A DNA stretch of 64,000 nucleotides, taken from the NCBI RefSeq assembly GCF_008017755.1, contig NZ_VRTS01000001.1, positions 1 to 64,000 of the forward strand. The letters are read 5' to 3'. Positions within the stretch are counted from its first letter, which is position 1, and every line of letters starts with the position of its first letter. Below, one piece after another: positions 1 to 9,869 of this stretch. The translations under genes and the position numbers were made by a program. This DNA is from Alkalisalibacterium limincola. GTDB taxonomy: Bacteria; Pseudomonadota; Gammaproteobacteria; Xanthomonadales; Xanthomonadaceae. The notes beneath the pieces are model-generated. The model ran no database searches. It saw only the letters and a list, made by a program, of their open reading frames with translations, and was not told the origin of the DNA.

Positions 1-690
1 GTCGCCGACGAACAGCCAGTCGCGCACGTTGCTGCCGTCGCCGTAGACCGGCAGCGGCTCGCCGGCCAGCGCCTTCTGGATCACCAGCGGGATCAGCTTC
101 TCGGGGAACTGCAGCGGGCCGTAGTTGTTCGAGCAGTTCGTCGTCAGCACCGGCAGCCCGTAGGTGTGGTGGAAGGCACGCACCAGGTGGTCGGACGCCG
201 CCTTCGACGCCGAGTACGGCGAGTTCGGGGCAAACGGCGTCTCCTCGGTGAACTTGCCGGTCTCGCCCAGGCTGCCGTAGACCTCGTCGGTGGACACGTG
301 CAGGAAGCGGAACGCTGCGCGGCGGTCGTCCGGAAGGGCACGCCAGTAGTCTCGCGCGGCCTCCAGCAGGCTCAGCGTGCCGACCACGTTGGTCTGCACG
401 AACGCGGCCGGGCCGTCGATGGAACGGTCGACGTGGCTTTCGGCGGCGAAGTTCACGACCGCATCGGGCTGGTGCTCGGCCAGCAACTGGTCGACCAGCG
501 CGCGGTCGCCGATGTCGCCGTGCACGAAGACATGGTCGGCGTCCTCGGCCAGGGCCTCCAGCGAGTGTCGGTTGCCGGCATAGGTCAGCGCGTCGAGGTT
601 GACGATCTTCGCCTGCCCGCGCTGCCGCGCACCCAGCACGAAGTTGCCGCCGATGAAGCCGGCGCCGCCGGTGACTAGCCAAGTACTCAT
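1..690 (-). CDS. rfbB: dTDP-glucose 4,6-dehydratase (3' part cut by window edge)
   Basis: Converts dTDP-glucose to dTDP-4-keto-6-deoxyglucose, the common precursor of dTDP-rhamnose and of dTDP-3-amino sugars. The first 230 residues are present and the frame is open to base 1, so the C-terminal third is missing. The start [18 protein letters not shown] carries the Rossmann motif GGAGFIG. The SDR active site is seen as STDEVYGS near residue 130 and YSASKAASD near residue 155. It follows manC by 56 bases on the same strand. Its product is the substrate of the FdtA/FdtB-type pair near 24-25 kb, so it need not serve rhamnose synthesis; no rmlA, rmlC or rmlD is seen in the window. Confidence 0.93.
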   Translation of the reverse strand, partial: MSTWLVTGGAGFIGGNFVLGARQRGQAKIVNLDALTYAGNRHSLEALAEDADHVFVHGDIGDRALVDQLLAEHQPDAVVNFAAESHVDRSIDGPAAFVQTNVVGTLSLLEAARDYWRALPDDRRAAFRFLHVSTDEVYGSLGETGKFTEETPFAPNSPYSASKAASDHLVRAFHHTYGLPVLTTNCSNNYGPLQFPEKLIPLVIQKALAGEPLPVYGDGSNVRDWLFVGD

Positions 691-746
691 TTCAAATCCA
701 ATACTTCGAAAAATTAAGCTTCTTGAGTACCAGTGCAGCGGTTGAG

Positions 747-2144
747 TCACCCTCGCCCATAAACATCTTCGAAGCGGACGATATCATCCTCACCAAGGTA
801 GCTGCCCGACTGCACTTCGATCAGCTCCAGCGGGACGCGCCCAGGGTTTTCGAGGCGGTGCTTCACACCAAGGGGAATGTAGGTGCTCTGGTTCTCAGCG
901 AGCAAGATCACCTCGTCGCCGCGGGTGATGCGACCAGTACCACTGACTACGATCCAGTGCTCTGCACGATGGTGGTGCATCTGAAGGCTCAACGCGGCGC
1001 CTGGTTTGACGGTGATGCGCTTGACCTGGAAACGCTCGCCCATGTCGATGGAATCATAACTACCCCAGGGACGGTAGACCTTACGGTGCCAGGTGGGTTC
1101 ACTGCGACCCTGAGCCTTCAATGCGGATACGATCTCTTTGACATCCTGCACCTTGTCCTTATGAGCCACGAGCACAGCATCGTCAGTATCCACCACGATG
1201 ACGTCCTGCAGCCCCAATAGCGCCACAAGCCTGCCGTTGCCCCAGGCCAGAGTGTCACGGCAGCCCAGAGCGATGACGTCACCGTGGTGGGCATTGCCCT
1301 CGCCATCCTGCTGGGCCACCTGCCACAACGCGGCCCAACTGCCCACATCATTCCAGCCCATCTCAACCGGCAGCACGGCAGCGGCCTGCGTGTGCTCCAT
1401 CACCGCGTAGTCGATGGAGTTCGAAGGGGAGGCTTCAAATGCCACCTTGTCAAGGCGGACGAAATCTTCATCGCGTCGAGCCTTTTCCAGCGCTTCGCGG
1501 CAAGCCGCGAACATTGCCGGCTGCTCGGGCTCGAGCTCCGCCAGGAAGACGGAAGCGCGAAAGAGGAACATCCCGCTGTTCCAGAAATGATCGCCGCTGG
1601 ACACGTAGACTTCGGCGGTCGCTGCATTCGGCTTCTCTACAAAGCGAGCAACCTTGCGGACACCCTGCCCGGCCTCCGCTTTGATGTACCCGTAGCCGGT
1701 CTCTGGGCCGGAGGGGATGATGCCGAACGTCACCAGCACCCCACCCTCGGCCACTGGGACGGCCTGCGCGACGGCAGTGGTAAAGGCATCCACATTTGCG
1801 ATCACATGGTCAGACGGCAGCACCAACAGCAGTGGATCGTCGCCGTCCCGCATCGCCTCCAGAGCCGCTACGGTAATAGCGGGTGCCGTATTGCGGGCCG
1901 CAGGCTCCAACAGGATAGTCGCACCAGAACAGCCTGCCTCGCGGAGCTGCTCGGCCACCATGAATCGGTGGTCCTCGCCCGCGACCACGAGCGGCGCTGC
2001 CGATGCCAACGACCGCACACGCTGCCACGTGGCCTGCAGCATGGAGACTTCACCGACGAGGGGAAGAAATTGTTTGGGGAACGCTTCCCGGGATAGTGGC
2101 CACAGGCGGGTGCCCGAGCCTCCACAAAGGATGACAGGGATCAT
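747..2144 (-). CDS. manC: mannose-1-phosphate guanylyltransferase / mannose-6-phosphate isomerase
   Basis: Bifunctional type II enzyme that makes GDP-mannose from mannose-1-phosphate and GTP and interconverts mannose-6-phosphate and fructose-6-phosphate. The 465-residue length fits the family. The N-terminus [18 protein letters not shown] is the nucleotide-binding signature, FVEKP lies near residue 168, and the C-terminal cupin carries [10 protein letters not shown], the metal site of the isomerase half. The frame stays open upstream to 2264, but the ATG at 2144 starts exactly at the family N-terminus and the extension resembles nothing. Its product feeds gmd and fcl a few kilobases upstream in the same transcription unit. 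Confidence 0.95.
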   Translation of the reverse strand: MIPVILCGGSGTRLWPLSREAFPKQFLPLVGEVSMLQATWQRVRSLASAAPLVVAGEDHRFMVAEQLREAGCSGATILLEPAARNTAPAITVAALEAMRDGDDPLLLVLPSDHVIANVDAFTTAVAQAVPVAEGGVLVTFGIIPSGPETGYGYIKAEAGQGVRKVARFVEKPNAATAEVYVSSGDHFWNSGMFLFRASVFLAELEPEQPAMFAACREALEKARRDEDFVRLDKVAFEASPSNSIDYAVMEHTQAAAVLPVEMGWNDVGSWAALWQVAQQDGEGNAHHGDVIALGCRDTLAWGNGRLVALLGLQDVIVVDTDDAVLVAHKDKVQDVKEIVSALKAQGRSEPTWHRKVYRPWGSYDSIDMGERFQVKRITVKPGAALSLQMHHHRAEHWIVVSGTGRITRGDEVILLAENQSTYIPLGVKHRLENPGRVPLELIEVQSGSYLGEDDIVRFEDVYGRG

Positions 2145-2184
2145 TATGCTGCCTTGCTGAGTCGGGTGACGGAAATGGCAGGTG

Positions 2185-3279
2185 TCATTCGCATAGAAGA
2201 CGCTCGAGGTGAGCGACGATGCGCTCACCGGTCCGTCCATCCCAAAGCGGTGGCACGCTGCCACGCTTCCACTGCCCGGCGAACAGGCGGTCGAGGGCCG
2301 GCCCCAGTCTGACTGGATCGGTACCGATCAGCTCGTTCGTCCCGAGCTCCACTGTTTCCGGTCGTTCTGTGTTGTCGCGAAGGGTGAGGCATGGCACACC
2401 CATGACTGTGGTCTCTTCCGTGATGCCGCCGGAATCGGTTATCACAGCCTTCGCGTGCTTCACCAGCCAGTTGAATTCGAGGTAGGGCTGCGGATCGACC
2501 AAGTGAATGTTCGACGGGAGACCTGGCAGCGCACGCAGCGTCTTGGCAGAACGCGGGTGCACAGGAAACACCACCGGCAAACCACGGGTGCCTGCGCCAA
2601 TCGCGTCCAGCAATCGTGCAAAGCCGTTGCCGCTGTCCACGTTGGCGGGCCGATGAAGGGTGGTCACGAAATACTCGCCTGACTCCAACCCCAGCTCGTC
2701 AACGAATGCCGGTGCGCGCAGGCGTTGCATGTTCGCCAGCAGCGTGTCGATCATTGTATTTCCGACGAAGAAAATGCGCTCGTTTCCAACATTTGTCTGG
2801 CGCAAATTCGAGTTGGCCACTTCGCTGGTGGTGAAAAACCAGTCAGTCACCGCATCAGTGGCCAAGCGGTTTATCTCTTCAGGCATAGTCCAGTCGCCGG
2901 AGCGAATGCCGGCCTCCACGTGCGCCACCGGAACATGCAGCTTCTGTGCAGTGATCGCGCAGGCCATGGTCGAAGTGACATCGCCCACCACCAGACAGCA
3001 GGCGCTACGTTCTGCCATCAGCAACTTCTCGTAGCCCACCATGATTCCCGCGGTCTGTTCCGCCTGGGTGCCTGAGCCCACCTCCAGATTGACGTCCGGC
3101 GCGGGAATCCCCAACTGCTCGAAAAATTCCCCGGACATGCGCGGGTCGTAGTGCTGCCCGGTGTGCACCAGCCGCCAGTGCAGCGGACCGCCCTCTTCCG
3201 CGCGCGCCCGCATGGCGTGCAGGATCGGGGCGATCTTCATGAAATTGGGTCGAGCTCCTGCTATGACATCAACTAACAT
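2185..3279 (-). CDS. wecB: non-hydrolysing UDP-N-acetylglucosamine 2-epimerase
   Basis: Interconverts UDP-GlcNAc and UDP-ManNAc (or epimerises a 6-deoxy derivative, as FnlC does). The protein has 364 residues. GARPNFMK lies at residues 8-15, DVTSTMAC near residue 100, HVEAGIRSGD near residue 120 and PVHPRS near residue 240, all typical of the WecB/FnlC family. The start is supported by a GAGGAG ribosome binding site about eight bases upstream of the ATG. Together with the TviB-type dehydrogenase at 27.7-29.0 kb it could give an N-acetylhexosaminuronic acid. Acting after the 4,6-dehydratase is an alternative, and sequence alone does not decide. Confidence 0.9.
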   Translation of the reverse strand: MLVDVIAGARPNFMKIAPILHAMRARAEEGGPLHWRLVHTGQHYDPRMSGEFFEQLGIPAPDVNLEVGSGTQAEQTAGIMVGYEKLLMAERSACCLVVGDVTSTMACAITAQKLHVPVAHVEAGIRSGDWTMPEEINRLATDAVTDWFFTTSEVANSNLRQTNVGNERIFFVGNTMIDTLLANMQRLRAPAFVDELGLESGEYFVTTLHRPANVDSGNGFARLLDAIGAGTRGLPVVFPVHPRSAKTLRALPGLPSNIHLVDPQPYLEFNWLVKHAKAVITDSGGITEETTVMGVPCLTLRDNTERPETVELGTNELIGTDPVRLGPALDRLFAGQWKRGSVPPLWDGRTGERIVAHLERLLCE

Positions 3280-3290
3280 TGCAAAGCTCC

Positions 3291-3962
3291 TCAGCGAAGG
3301 TGCTTCAGTGAATCAGGGGGCGTCGGCAGGCCCGGAAAGCTCCGCCATGCCAGCCGCGATTCCGGTAGCACCACCACCCAGGCGGTGACAAAGATGCAGG
3401 CCAAGTAGGTCCAAAGTCCGCGATTCGCCACGTACCACTCTTCCAATGCGCCCTTGTACGGCATGATCACGTCGTCGTAGAAGCGCTCCGGGTCGTTCGC
3501 TTGGTGCATCAGTTCTTCTTCGTCGCGGAAAATGATCGAGCCGATGCCTGACAGCCCCGGGCGAACCTTTATGATCTCCGCCTTGGACTGTTCCGGGAAT
3601 GCCTCGAAGCATCGCGTTGTCTGCGGGCGCGGGCCAATCACGCTCATGTCACCGCGCAGGATGTTGATCAGCTGCGGCAGCTCGTTGAGCTTGGTCTTGC
3701 GCAGGAACTGCCCCACCGGCAACACCCGCGGGTCGCCCTTCACCGTCACGGTGCCGGTGGCCAGGTTGGGGCTGTCTTTCAGCATCGTGGCGAACTTCAG
3801 AAGCCCAAACAGCTTGCCGCCCTGCCCGATGCGCTGTTGCACGTAGAAGATCTCGCCCTCGCCAGAGAACCGCAGCACCAGCACGATCGGCACCAGCAAC
3901 GGCGACAGCACCAGCAAGGCCAATCCGGAAAAAACGATGTCGAGAAAACGCTGCATGGTCAC
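3291..3962 (-). CDS. initiating undecaprenyl-phosphate sugar-1-phosphate transferase (PglC/WcaJ-like)
   Basis: Transfers the first sugar-1-phosphate from a nucleotide sugar to undecaprenyl phosphate at the inner membrane face. The 223 residues correspond to the catalytic core of the bacterial sugar transferase family. It has one N-terminal hydrophobic segment (about residues 8-28), KFATML in place of the usual KFR-M, the basic segment RKTKLNELPQL and the signature GDMSVIGPRPQ. It overlaps the upstream dehydratase by four bases. The adjacent dehydratase and LegC-type aminotransferase suggest that the first sugar may be a 4-amino-4,6-dideoxy-HexNAc, as for PglC; this is an inference. A second initiating enzyme of the WecA type lies at 53.9 kb. 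Confidence 0.9.
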   Translation of the reverse strand: MTMQRFLDIVFSGLALLVLSPLLVPIVLVLRFSGEGEIFYVQQRIGQGGKLFGLLKFATMLKDSPNLATGTVTVKGDPRVLPVGQFLRKTKLNELPQLINILRGDMSVIGPRPQTTRCFEAFPEQSKAEIIKVRPGLSGIGSIIFRDEEELMHQANDPERFYDDVIMPYKGALEEWYVANRGLWTYLACIFVTAWVVVLPESRLAWRSFPGLPTPPDSLKHLR

Positions 3963-5146
3963 ATCCGGCTGTCGAGGTAGCGGCCGGTTTCCTTGTGCTG
4001 GAAGGCCGGAATCATCTCGTTGAACAGGTCGACGATCGGCGCCTTCTCCCAGGTGGGCTGTGCGCGGATCTCGACGATGCGGGTCAGAAAATGCTGCAGA
4101 ATCGCGTCATCGAACTTCGGCTCGTTCTTGATCACGCCGATGGTCTCAAAGCGGTCCATGTCCAGCGCCTCGGCGTCGGTGAAGAACTCCTCGAAGTCCT
4201 TCTCGCCGGTCGTGTCGCTGGCGAAGAAGTACACCGGCCAGCGCTTGGCGGCGATCAGCTCGGCCGAACGATCGCGCGCCTCGTCCTCGCTGTCGCACTC
4301 GTGCGGTGTGTAGCCCAGCGACTCCAGGTAGCGCACGGCGATGTCGGAGAACCGCGTGAGGTGCAGCGCCTCGCTGAGCTTTGGGAAGAAGATGTCACGG
4401 TTCTCGCCCAGCAGGCAGGAACTCAGGCACAGCTCGCCGGACTCCTGCGGGGTGACGAAGTAGCGGCGCACGTCGTTGGGCGCCGAGATCGGCTGGCGTT
4501 TGGCAAAGCGCTGGTTGAAGCCGTGCAAGAGCGAACCGTCGGAGAACGCCACGTTGGCGAAGCGCGCCGTGGAGATCGGCAGGTCCAGGCTGGCGCGCAT
4601 CAGGAACATCTCCATGATGCGCTTGCTGGCCCCCATCATGTTGACCGGGTTCGCGGCCTTGTCGGTGGACACGCAGAAGTACTTGCGCGCTCCGTTGGCC
4701 TTTGCCTGGGCTATCGTCGCGATTGTATTGAGGACATTCACCTCGACCAGGCGCATCAGCGTGAAGGGGTCCTTCTCGCTGCGCACGTGCTTCAGCGCCG
4801 ACAGATTCAGCACGTAGTCGTAGCCCTGCCCGGCGTTCATCAGCGCACCGAACTCGCGGCTGCCGCAGTCCAGTGCGAACGTGCGGAAGTCACCCTCAAT
4901 GTAGCCCAGCGTGCTGCGGATATCGCGCACCAGCTCGACCATGTTGTTTTCGCTGATGTCCACGACATGGAGCACCTTCGGGTGGCGCTTGAAGATCTCT
5001 CGTGTGACGGCCTGACCGATGGACCCGGCACCGCCGATCACCAGGAAGCGGCTGTCGCGCACACGCGAAGTCAGCGTGTCCTCCTCGCGAGCGATATCAG
5101 TCTCAAACAACGGTCGATCCCGCCCGATCAACTCCAGCATATTCAT
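3959..5146 (-). CDS. UDP-N-acetylglucosamine 4,6-dehydratase-like SDR (short CapD/FlaA1 type)
   Basis: Soluble extended SDR of 395 residues expected to dehydrate UDP-GlcNAc to the 4-keto-6-deoxy sugar. The nucleotide-binding loop GGAGSIGQA lies near residue 38, SALKHVRSEKDPF near residue 117 and STDKAANPVNMMGASK near residue 155; these are diagnostic of the PseB/FlaA1/CapD/LegB group. There is no N-terminal membrane domain, unlike WbpM or PglF. Genes on both sides overlap by four bases (aminotransferase upstream, sugar transferase downstream), so the three probably act in sequence. Retention or inversion at C5 cannot be read from sequence, so the exact UDP-sugar product is open. Confidence 0.85.
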   Translation of the reverse strand: MNMLELIGRDRPLFETDIAREEDTLTSRVRDSRFLVIGGAGSIGQAVTREIFKRHPKVLHVVDISENNMVELVRDIRSTLGYIEGDFRTFALDCGSREFGALMNAGQGYDYVLNLSALKHVRSEKDPFTLMRLVEVNVLNTIATIAQAKANGARKYFCVSTDKAANPVNMMGASKRIMEMFLMRASLDLPISTARFANVAFSDGSLLHGFNQRFAKRQPISAPNDVRRYFVTPQESGELCLSSCLLGENRDIFFPKLSEALHLTRFSDIAVRYLESLGYTPHECDSEDEARDRSAELIAAKRWPVYFFASDTTGEKDFEEFFTDAEALDMDRFETIGVIKNEPKFDDAILQHFLTRIVEIRAQPTWEKAPIVDLFNEMIPAFQHKETGRYLDSRM

Positions 5147-6327
5147 TGCTTCAACCTATGGAATTCGCTTTCCGGCACGCTGGACGGCAGATTGACCACT
5201 CGGGCCTCCAGCCAGCGCGAGTTCTTCAGACCGTCGTGCTGGCAGTGCTCGAACATGGGGAGTCGCGACATCAGGCGCCAGATGGGGCGGGTCATCACGT
5301 CGCGGCTGTTGGTGTACTCCAGCAGCGCGTCGCGGTCGGACTCCGACTCCAGCACGATGGCGTTCAACCACCAGTTGGCGGTGGTGCCCGGCAGTGGCTC
5401 GACGAAGCGCACGCCGGTGCCGGTGAAGAATTCGCGATAGCTCGCCGCCACCTCTGCCTTGATCTCCAGCATCTTCGGCAGCAGCTCCATCTGCGCACAG
5501 CCGAGCGCGGCATTGAGGTTGGGCATGCGGTAGTTGTAGCCCGCCTCGTCATGCACGAACTCGTACGGGTGCGGCACCTTGGCGGTGGTGGTCAGGTGCT
5601 TGGCCCGGCGTGCCAGCGCCTCATCATCGGTGATGATCATGCCGCCGCCACCGGTGGTGATCACCTTGTTGCCGTTGAAACTGAGGGTGGCTAGCCGACC
5701 GAATGTGCCGGTGTGGCGGTCACCCCCCCAACTGCCAAGTGATTCTGCGGCATCTTCGACCACGGCAATGCCGTGCGCGTCGCAGATCGCACAGATCTCC
5801 TCGATTCGTAGCGGAACACCGAAGGTATGCATGGGCACGCATGCGGAGATGCGCCGGCCGGTGCTGCGGTTCCAGGCCTGTCCGTCGCGCAGCTCGGCGT
5901 GCTCGGACAGCCAGCGGCTCAGCGCTTCCGGGCCAAGCCCCAGCGTGTCAAGGTCCACATCCACAAATACGGGATGTGCGCCCACGTAGCTGAGCGCGTT
6001 GCAGGTGGCGATGAAGGTCAGCGCCTGGGTGATGACCTCATCGTCGCGCTGCACGCCGGCCAGCTGCAGGGCCACGTGCAGGGCGGCGGTGCCGTTGACG
6101 GTGGCGATGGCGAACTTCGCACCAGTGTAAGCGGCGATGTGCTGCTCGAACTCCACCACCTTTGCCCCCACGGAGGAAACAAAGTTGGAGTCGATGCAGT
6201 CAACTAGGTACGGTCTCTCATTGCCCTCGAACACCGGACGGTGCAGCAACACCTTGCGTTCGGGCGCATAGAGCCCGGACACCATGTCCACGAGCCGCCG
6301 CGCGATATTTTCACCCTCACCGTTCAT
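5143..6327 (-). CDS. LegC-type PLP aminotransferase for a UDP-4-keto-6-deoxyhexose
   Basis: DegT/DnrJ/EryC1/StrS family aminotransferase of 394 residues. It is expected to add the 4-amino group to the product of the adjacent dehydratase, giving UDP-4-amino-4,6-dideoxy-HexNAc. The phosphate-binding loop is at VNGTAALHVAL (about residue 78), the metal/PLP aspartate region is VVEDAAESLGSW, and the internal-aldimine lysine is in SFNGNKVITTGGGGM. The N-terminal helix region and the opening RPVFEGNE match the LegC subgroup rather than PglE or FdtB. The four-base overlap with the dehydratase supports functional coupling. No PglD-like hexapeptide acetyltransferase is adjacent. Confidence 0.87.
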   Translation of the reverse strand: MNGEGENIARRLVDMVSGLYAPERKVLLHRPVFEGNERPYLVDCIDSNFVSSVGAKVVEFEQHIAAYTGAKFAIATVNGTAALHVALQLAGVQRDDEVITQALTFIATCNALSYVGAHPVFVDVDLDTLGLGPEALSRWLSEHAELRDGQAWNRSTGRRISACVPMHTFGVPLRIEEICAICDAHGIAVVEDAAESLGSWGGDRHTGTFGRLATLSFNGNKVITTGGGGMIITDDEALARRAKHLTTTAKVPHPYEFVHDEAGYNYRMPNLNAALGCAQMELLPKMLEIKAEVAASYREFFTGTGVRFVEPLPGTTANWWLNAIVLESESDRDALLEYTNSRDVMTRPIWRLMSRLPMFEHCQHDGLKNSRWLEARVVNLPSSVPESEFHRLKQ

Positions 6328-6339
6328 TGGCGCCCGCCC

Positions 6340-7287
6340 CTAAACCCTGGCCGTTTCGCGATTGTCGAGGAACCATTGGTACGCACCGCGAATCCCCTCC
6401 TCCAGCCCGATCGAGGCCCGCCACCCCAGTGCCTCGAGCCGCGATACGTCCAGCAGCTTGCGCGGGGTGCCATCCGGCTTGTCCGGGTCGGTCAGGATCC
6501 CTCCCTCGTAGCCCACCACGTCCGCAACCAGCTGAGCCAATTCGAGGATGGAGATGTCCTTGCCCACGCCCACGTTGACGAACTGCTCGCCCGAATAGCG
6601 TCGCATCAGGAACACGCAGGCGTCCGCCAGGTCGTCCACGTGCAGGAATTCACGCCGCGGCATACCGGTGCCCCAGATCACCACGTTGGCGCGCCCCTCC
6701 TCCCTGGCCTCGTGGAACCGCCGGATCAGCGCCGGCAGCACGTGCGAGTTCTCGGGGTGGTAGTTGTCGCCCGGCCCGTACAGATTGGTCGGCATCAGGC
6801 TGATCGCGTCGAAACCGTGCTGGCGGCGATAGGCCTGGCACATCTTGATCCCCGCGATCTTCGCTATCGCATACCACTCGTTGGTGGGCTCCAGCGGGCC
6901 GGTGAGCAGGTGGTCCTCGTTCATCGGCTGCGGCGCGTGCTTTGGGTAGATGCACGACGACCCCAGGAAGCAGAGCTTCTTCGCGCCGTTCTTCCAGGCC
7001 GAATGAATCACGTTGGCCTCGATCACCAGATTGTCGTGGAGGAAATCGGCCGGATAGGTGTCGTTGGCATGGATCCCGCCCACCTTTGCAGCGGCCAGGA
7101 ACACGTACTCCGGGCGATGGGCCTGGAACCAGGCCGCCACCCCCGCCTGATCCATGAGGTCGAACTCGGAGCGCGCGGGTGCCACCACGTTGCCAAAACC
7201 CTGCGCGGCAAGGGCCCGGACAATCGCACTGCCCACCATGCCGCGGCCGCCGGCCACGAAAATGCTGCTGTTGGACTCCATGCTCAT
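6340..7287 (-). CDS. fcl: GDP-L-fucose synthase
   Basis: Bifunctional 3,5-epimerase/4-reductase that makes GDP-L-fucose from GDP-4-keto-6-deoxymannose. The protein has 315 residues. The Rossmann motif GGRGMVGSA lies near residue 13, [13 protein letters not shown] near residue 105, and the SDR catalytic Tyr-Lys pair in [11 protein letters not shown] near residue 136. The start overlaps the gmd stop by four bases, so the two enzymes are translated together. This is the last dedicated step of fucose synthesis, so fucose is a probable component of the polymer. Confidence 0.94.
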   Translation of the reverse strand: MSMESNSSIFVAGGRGMVGSAIVRALAAQGFGNVVAPARSEFDLMDQAGVAAWFQAHRPEYVFLAAAKVGGIHANDTYPADFLHDNLVIEANVIHSAWKNGAKKLCFLGSSCIYPKHAPQPMNEDHLLTGPLEPTNEWYAIAKIAGIKMCQAYRRQHGFDAISLMPTNLYGPGDNYHPENSHVLPALIRRFHEAREEGRANVVIWGTGMPRREFLHVDDLADACVFLMRRYSGEQFVNVGVGKDISILELAQLVADVVGYEGGILTDPDKPDGTPRKLLDVSRLEALGWRASIGLEEGIRGAYQWFLDNRETARV

Positions 7288-8396
7288 TCCCGGAACCGGT
7301 AGGAGCGGTAGCCACTCTTCTCGATCAGCGCGTCACGCCGTGCCCACTCCAGATCCTTCTCCACCATCTCCGAGACCAGCTCGTCAAAGCTGATGCGGGG
7401 CTCCCAGCCCAGCTTCGCCTTCGCCTTGCTCGCATCACCCAGCAGCGTTTCAACTTCCGCCGGGCGGAAGTAGCGCTTGTCCACCACCACAATCCGGGCA
7501 CCCGGTCGGGCCTTGCATTCATCGGGAGCAGCAGCCAGCACGCCATGCTCGTCGGCGCCTTCGCCCTTCCACTCGATCTCCATACCAAGGCGCCTTGCGG
7601 CGGCCACCACAAAGTCGCGCACTGAATTCTGCTTACCCGTGGCGATCACGAAGTCCTCGGGCTGCTCCTGCTGCAGCATCAGCCACTGCGCCTCCACGTA
7701 GTCGCGCGCGTGGCCCCAGTCGCGCAGGGCGTTGAGATTGCCCAGATACAGACAGTCGTCCAGGCCCAGAAAGATCCGCGCCAGGGCCCGGGTGATCTTC
7801 CGGGTCACGAACGTCTCGCCACGCAGGGGCGACTCGTGGTTGAACAAGATACCGCTGCACGCAAACAAGCCGTAGGACTCCCGGTAGTTGACCGTGATCC
7901 AATGGGCGTAAAGCTTGGCGACCCCGTAGGGTGAGCGTGGATAGAACGGCGTGCTTTCCCGCTGAGGGACTTCCTGCACCTCGCCGAACATCTCCGACGT
8001 GGATGCCTGGTAGAACTTCACCCGGTCTTCCATCTTCAGGATCCGGATCGCCTCCAGCAGCCGCAGCGTGCCCATGGCGTCGCTGTTGGCGGTGTACTCC
8101 GGGCTCTCGAAAGATACCGCCACGTGGCTTTGAGCACCCAGGTTGTAGATCTCATCCGGCTGGACTTCCTGCACTACCCGGATCAAGTTAGTGGAGTCGG
8201 TCAGATCCCCGTAGTGCAGCACCAGGCGCTGATCGGGCTCATGCGGGTCCTGATAGATATGGTCGATGCGCTGCGTGTTGAACTGGGATGCGCGGCGCTT
8301 GATGCCGTGCACCTGATAGCCCTTCTCGAGCAGGAACTCGGCCAGGTAGGCCCCGTCCTGGCCGGTGACTCCGGTCAACAATGCTTTCTTGGTCAT
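7284..8396 (-). CDS. gmd: GDP-mannose 4,6-dehydratase
   Basis: Converts GDP-mannose to GDP-4-keto-6-deoxymannose, the first step towards GDP-fucose. The motif [15 protein letters not shown] begins at residue 7, [14 protein letters not shown] lies near residue 125 and the catalytic [10 protein letters not shown] near residue 150. Length is 370 residues from the ATG at 8396, which has a GGAAG Shine-Dalgarno-like sequence upstream. The frame can be extended eight codons to a TTG at 8420, but the extension is not part of the family. The gene sits upstream of fcl in the same overlapping run. Confidence 0.94.
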   Translation of the reverse strand: MTKKALLTGVTGQDGAYLAEFLLEKGYQVHGIKRRASQFNTQRIDHIYQDPHEPDQRLVLHYGDLTDSTNLIRVVQEVQPDEIYNLGAQSHVAVSFESPEYTANSDAMGTLRLLEAIRILKMEDRVKFYQASTSEMFGEVQEVPQRESTPFYPRSPYGVAKLYAHWITVNYRESYGLFACSGILFNHESPLRGETFVTRKITRALARIFLGLDDCLYLGNLNALRDWGHARDYVEAQWLMLQQEQPEDFVIATGKQNSVRDFVVAAARRLGMEIEWKGEGADEHGVLAAAPDECKARPGARIVVVDKRYFRPAEVETLLGDASKAKAKLGWEPRISFDELVSEMVEKDLEWARRDALIEKSGYRSYRFRE

Positions 8397-8446
8397 CTGG
8401 TTGTCGCTTCCGTTCTTCAATCGTGAATGGTAGGTGCCGGCAGCCC

Positions 8447-9220
8447 TCAGGCCCAGCCGCGAATCCGGTAGTAGGCCAGTCCGATGTGCTCGTGCATGGC
8501 GCGCGTACTGCGTGAGAGTGCGTCAGCGCTTGGCAGCAGCCGTCGCAGCCGGAATTCCGGCTCGTCTGACACAGAGAAACCGGTAGCGACCGGCACAAGG
8601 GTCACTTCCAGCGCGGAAAGCGTGGCGATCGAGCGCCGCATGTGCGCGGCCGAGGTGACGACCAGCAGCGAGCTGATCCCATGCTCGGCCAGCAGCGGCG
8701 CCAGTTCCTCCACATGACCCCGGGTGGTCTGCGCCCGTGCTTCAAGGATCATGGCCTCCCGCGGCACACCCATATCGGCCAGGAACATCGCCCCGGCCTC
8801 GGCCTCGGTAAGCCCACCGGTGCGATGAGGCTGTCGACCTCCGCTGAGGATGACCTGCGGCGCCCGGCCTGCATGGTAGATCCTGGCCCCATGCCAGTAT
8901 CTGTCGACCGCCCCGCCGGCAGAGGGGTAAAGGAACTGGCCGTTGCCGGTGCCGAACGCCCCGCCAAGTACCAGAACCGCGTCTGCCTCGGGCAGCGACT
9001 CCACTGGCACATCAGACCAACCACGCTCAAGCGCTGCCATCATGCGGTCGGCCACCGCAGGCATCGAGAAGACCCACAGGACCAGGATCGCCGCCCCCAG
9101 TGCGACAGCGCCGGGCCGCTGCCGCCCAAGATGCCAAAGCGCCAACGCGACCCCAGCGAGCGACAACCCCAGGCCCAACGGATAGAAAATTAGCGAGATC
9201 GACTTCACGAACTCGTACAT
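8447..9220 (-). CDS. YdcF/ElyC-like DUF218 membrane protein
   Basis: DUF218 domain protein of 257 residues. Two hydrophobic segments lie at about residues 9-27 and 38-55, followed by the conserved core: [11 protein letters not shown] near residue 80, QVILSGGR near residue 122, the acidic loop TEAEAGAM near residue 135, and [13 protein letters not shown] near residue 185. E. coli ElyC (YcbC) affects undecaprenyl-phosphate-dependent envelope synthesis, so a role in lipid-carrier use or polymer assembly is plausible but not shown. The frame opens at 9271, but the ATG at 9220 begins directly at the first membrane segment and avoids overlap with the upstream GNAT gene. Confidence 0.8.
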   Translation of the reverse strand: MYEFVKSISLIFYPLGLGLSLAGVALALWHLGRQRPGAVALGAAILVLWVFSMPAVADRMMAALERGWSDVPVESLPEADAVLVLGGAFGTGNGQFLYPSAGGAVDRYWHGARIYHAGRAPQVILSGGRQPHRTGGLTEAEAGAMFLADMGVPREAMILEARAQTTRGHVEELAPLLAEHGISSLLVVTSAAHMRRSIATLSALEVTLVPVATGFSVSDEPEFRLRRLLPSADALSRSTRAMHEHIGLAYYRIRGWA

Positions 9221-9251
9221 CACACTGCTCACAAATCGGGACCCAAAGGAC

Positions 9252-9869
9252 TCACAGTCCCGTACCATCACCAGCAGCCAAGGGTACGAACTCCACGAGC
9301 AGATAATCGTTTGCCAACGAACCCACTACGCGGGCATGAGGGTTCCTCTGGTGAGACCGCATGATGGCTGCATTGTGCTTCGATATCGTTGTCAAGCACT
9401 TGAAGCCGGACCACCAGGCACAGTGGTACAGGATCTGGTTCATCACTCTGCCGATCCCCCGTCCCTCGTACGGCTCATCAATCAAACGCCCGACAAAGCA
9501 CTTGCGGTTCCAGAAGCAACGAAGAAAGAAGTAGCCCACGAGTCGCTCCCCGCAGAATACGCCAAACATCAGGAACGCTGAGTTTGTGTGCATGCGCTTC
9601 AGACTCGCCATATCAAAGCCATGAGGTCGGAAGTAGCGAAGTCGCTCCTCACCCTGTGATCGAATCAGGGATTGAAGATCGTGCAGGTCTGTGTCACTCA
9701 ATGGTCTGAATTCGAACCCCCTCAACTCAAAGTTGGCAAAGGCTCGTTTAACCTGCAGCTGCATGTCTCTACGACAGAGCAGCCCGTACACCAGTGTATT
9801 GAGCCTCTCTACGACTGCCCAAAGCCAAGGCAATCGGTGTTTTATCACTAGCAGAACGCGGGTGATCAT
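9252..9869 (-). CDS. GNAT-family N-acyltransferase
   Basis: Protein of 205 residues with a GNAT core. The acyl-CoA binding region is seen as RLIDEPYEGRGIGRVMNQIL near residues 130-150, with the R-x-x-G-x-G/A type loop EGRGIG. The substrate is unknown. It is translationally coupled to the ATP-grasp gene upstream (four-base overlap), and the two may act on the same amino sugar or membrane intermediate. It has no clear similarity to the second GNAT at 25.3 kb apart from the fold. A role in N-acylating the 4-amino-4,6-dideoxy sugar made at 4-6 kb is possible, since no dedicated acetyltransferase sits beside those genes. Confidence 0.75.
   Translation of the reverse strand: MITRVLLVIKHRLPWLWAVVERLNTLVYGLLCRRDMQLQVKRAFANFELRGFEFRPLSDTDLHDLQSLIRSQGEERLRYFRPHGFDMASLKRMHTNSAFLMFGVFCGERLVGYFFLRCFWNRKCFVGRLIDEPYEGRGIGRVMNQILYHCAWWSGFKCLTTISKHNAAIMRSHQRNPHARVVGSLANDYLLVEFVPLAAGDGTGL

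Noticed and set aside
3995-5440. 481-codon open frame on the plus strand
   Set aside because: It is opposite the 4,6-dehydratase and part of the aminotransferase, both with intact catalytic motifs, and has no family similarity by eye.
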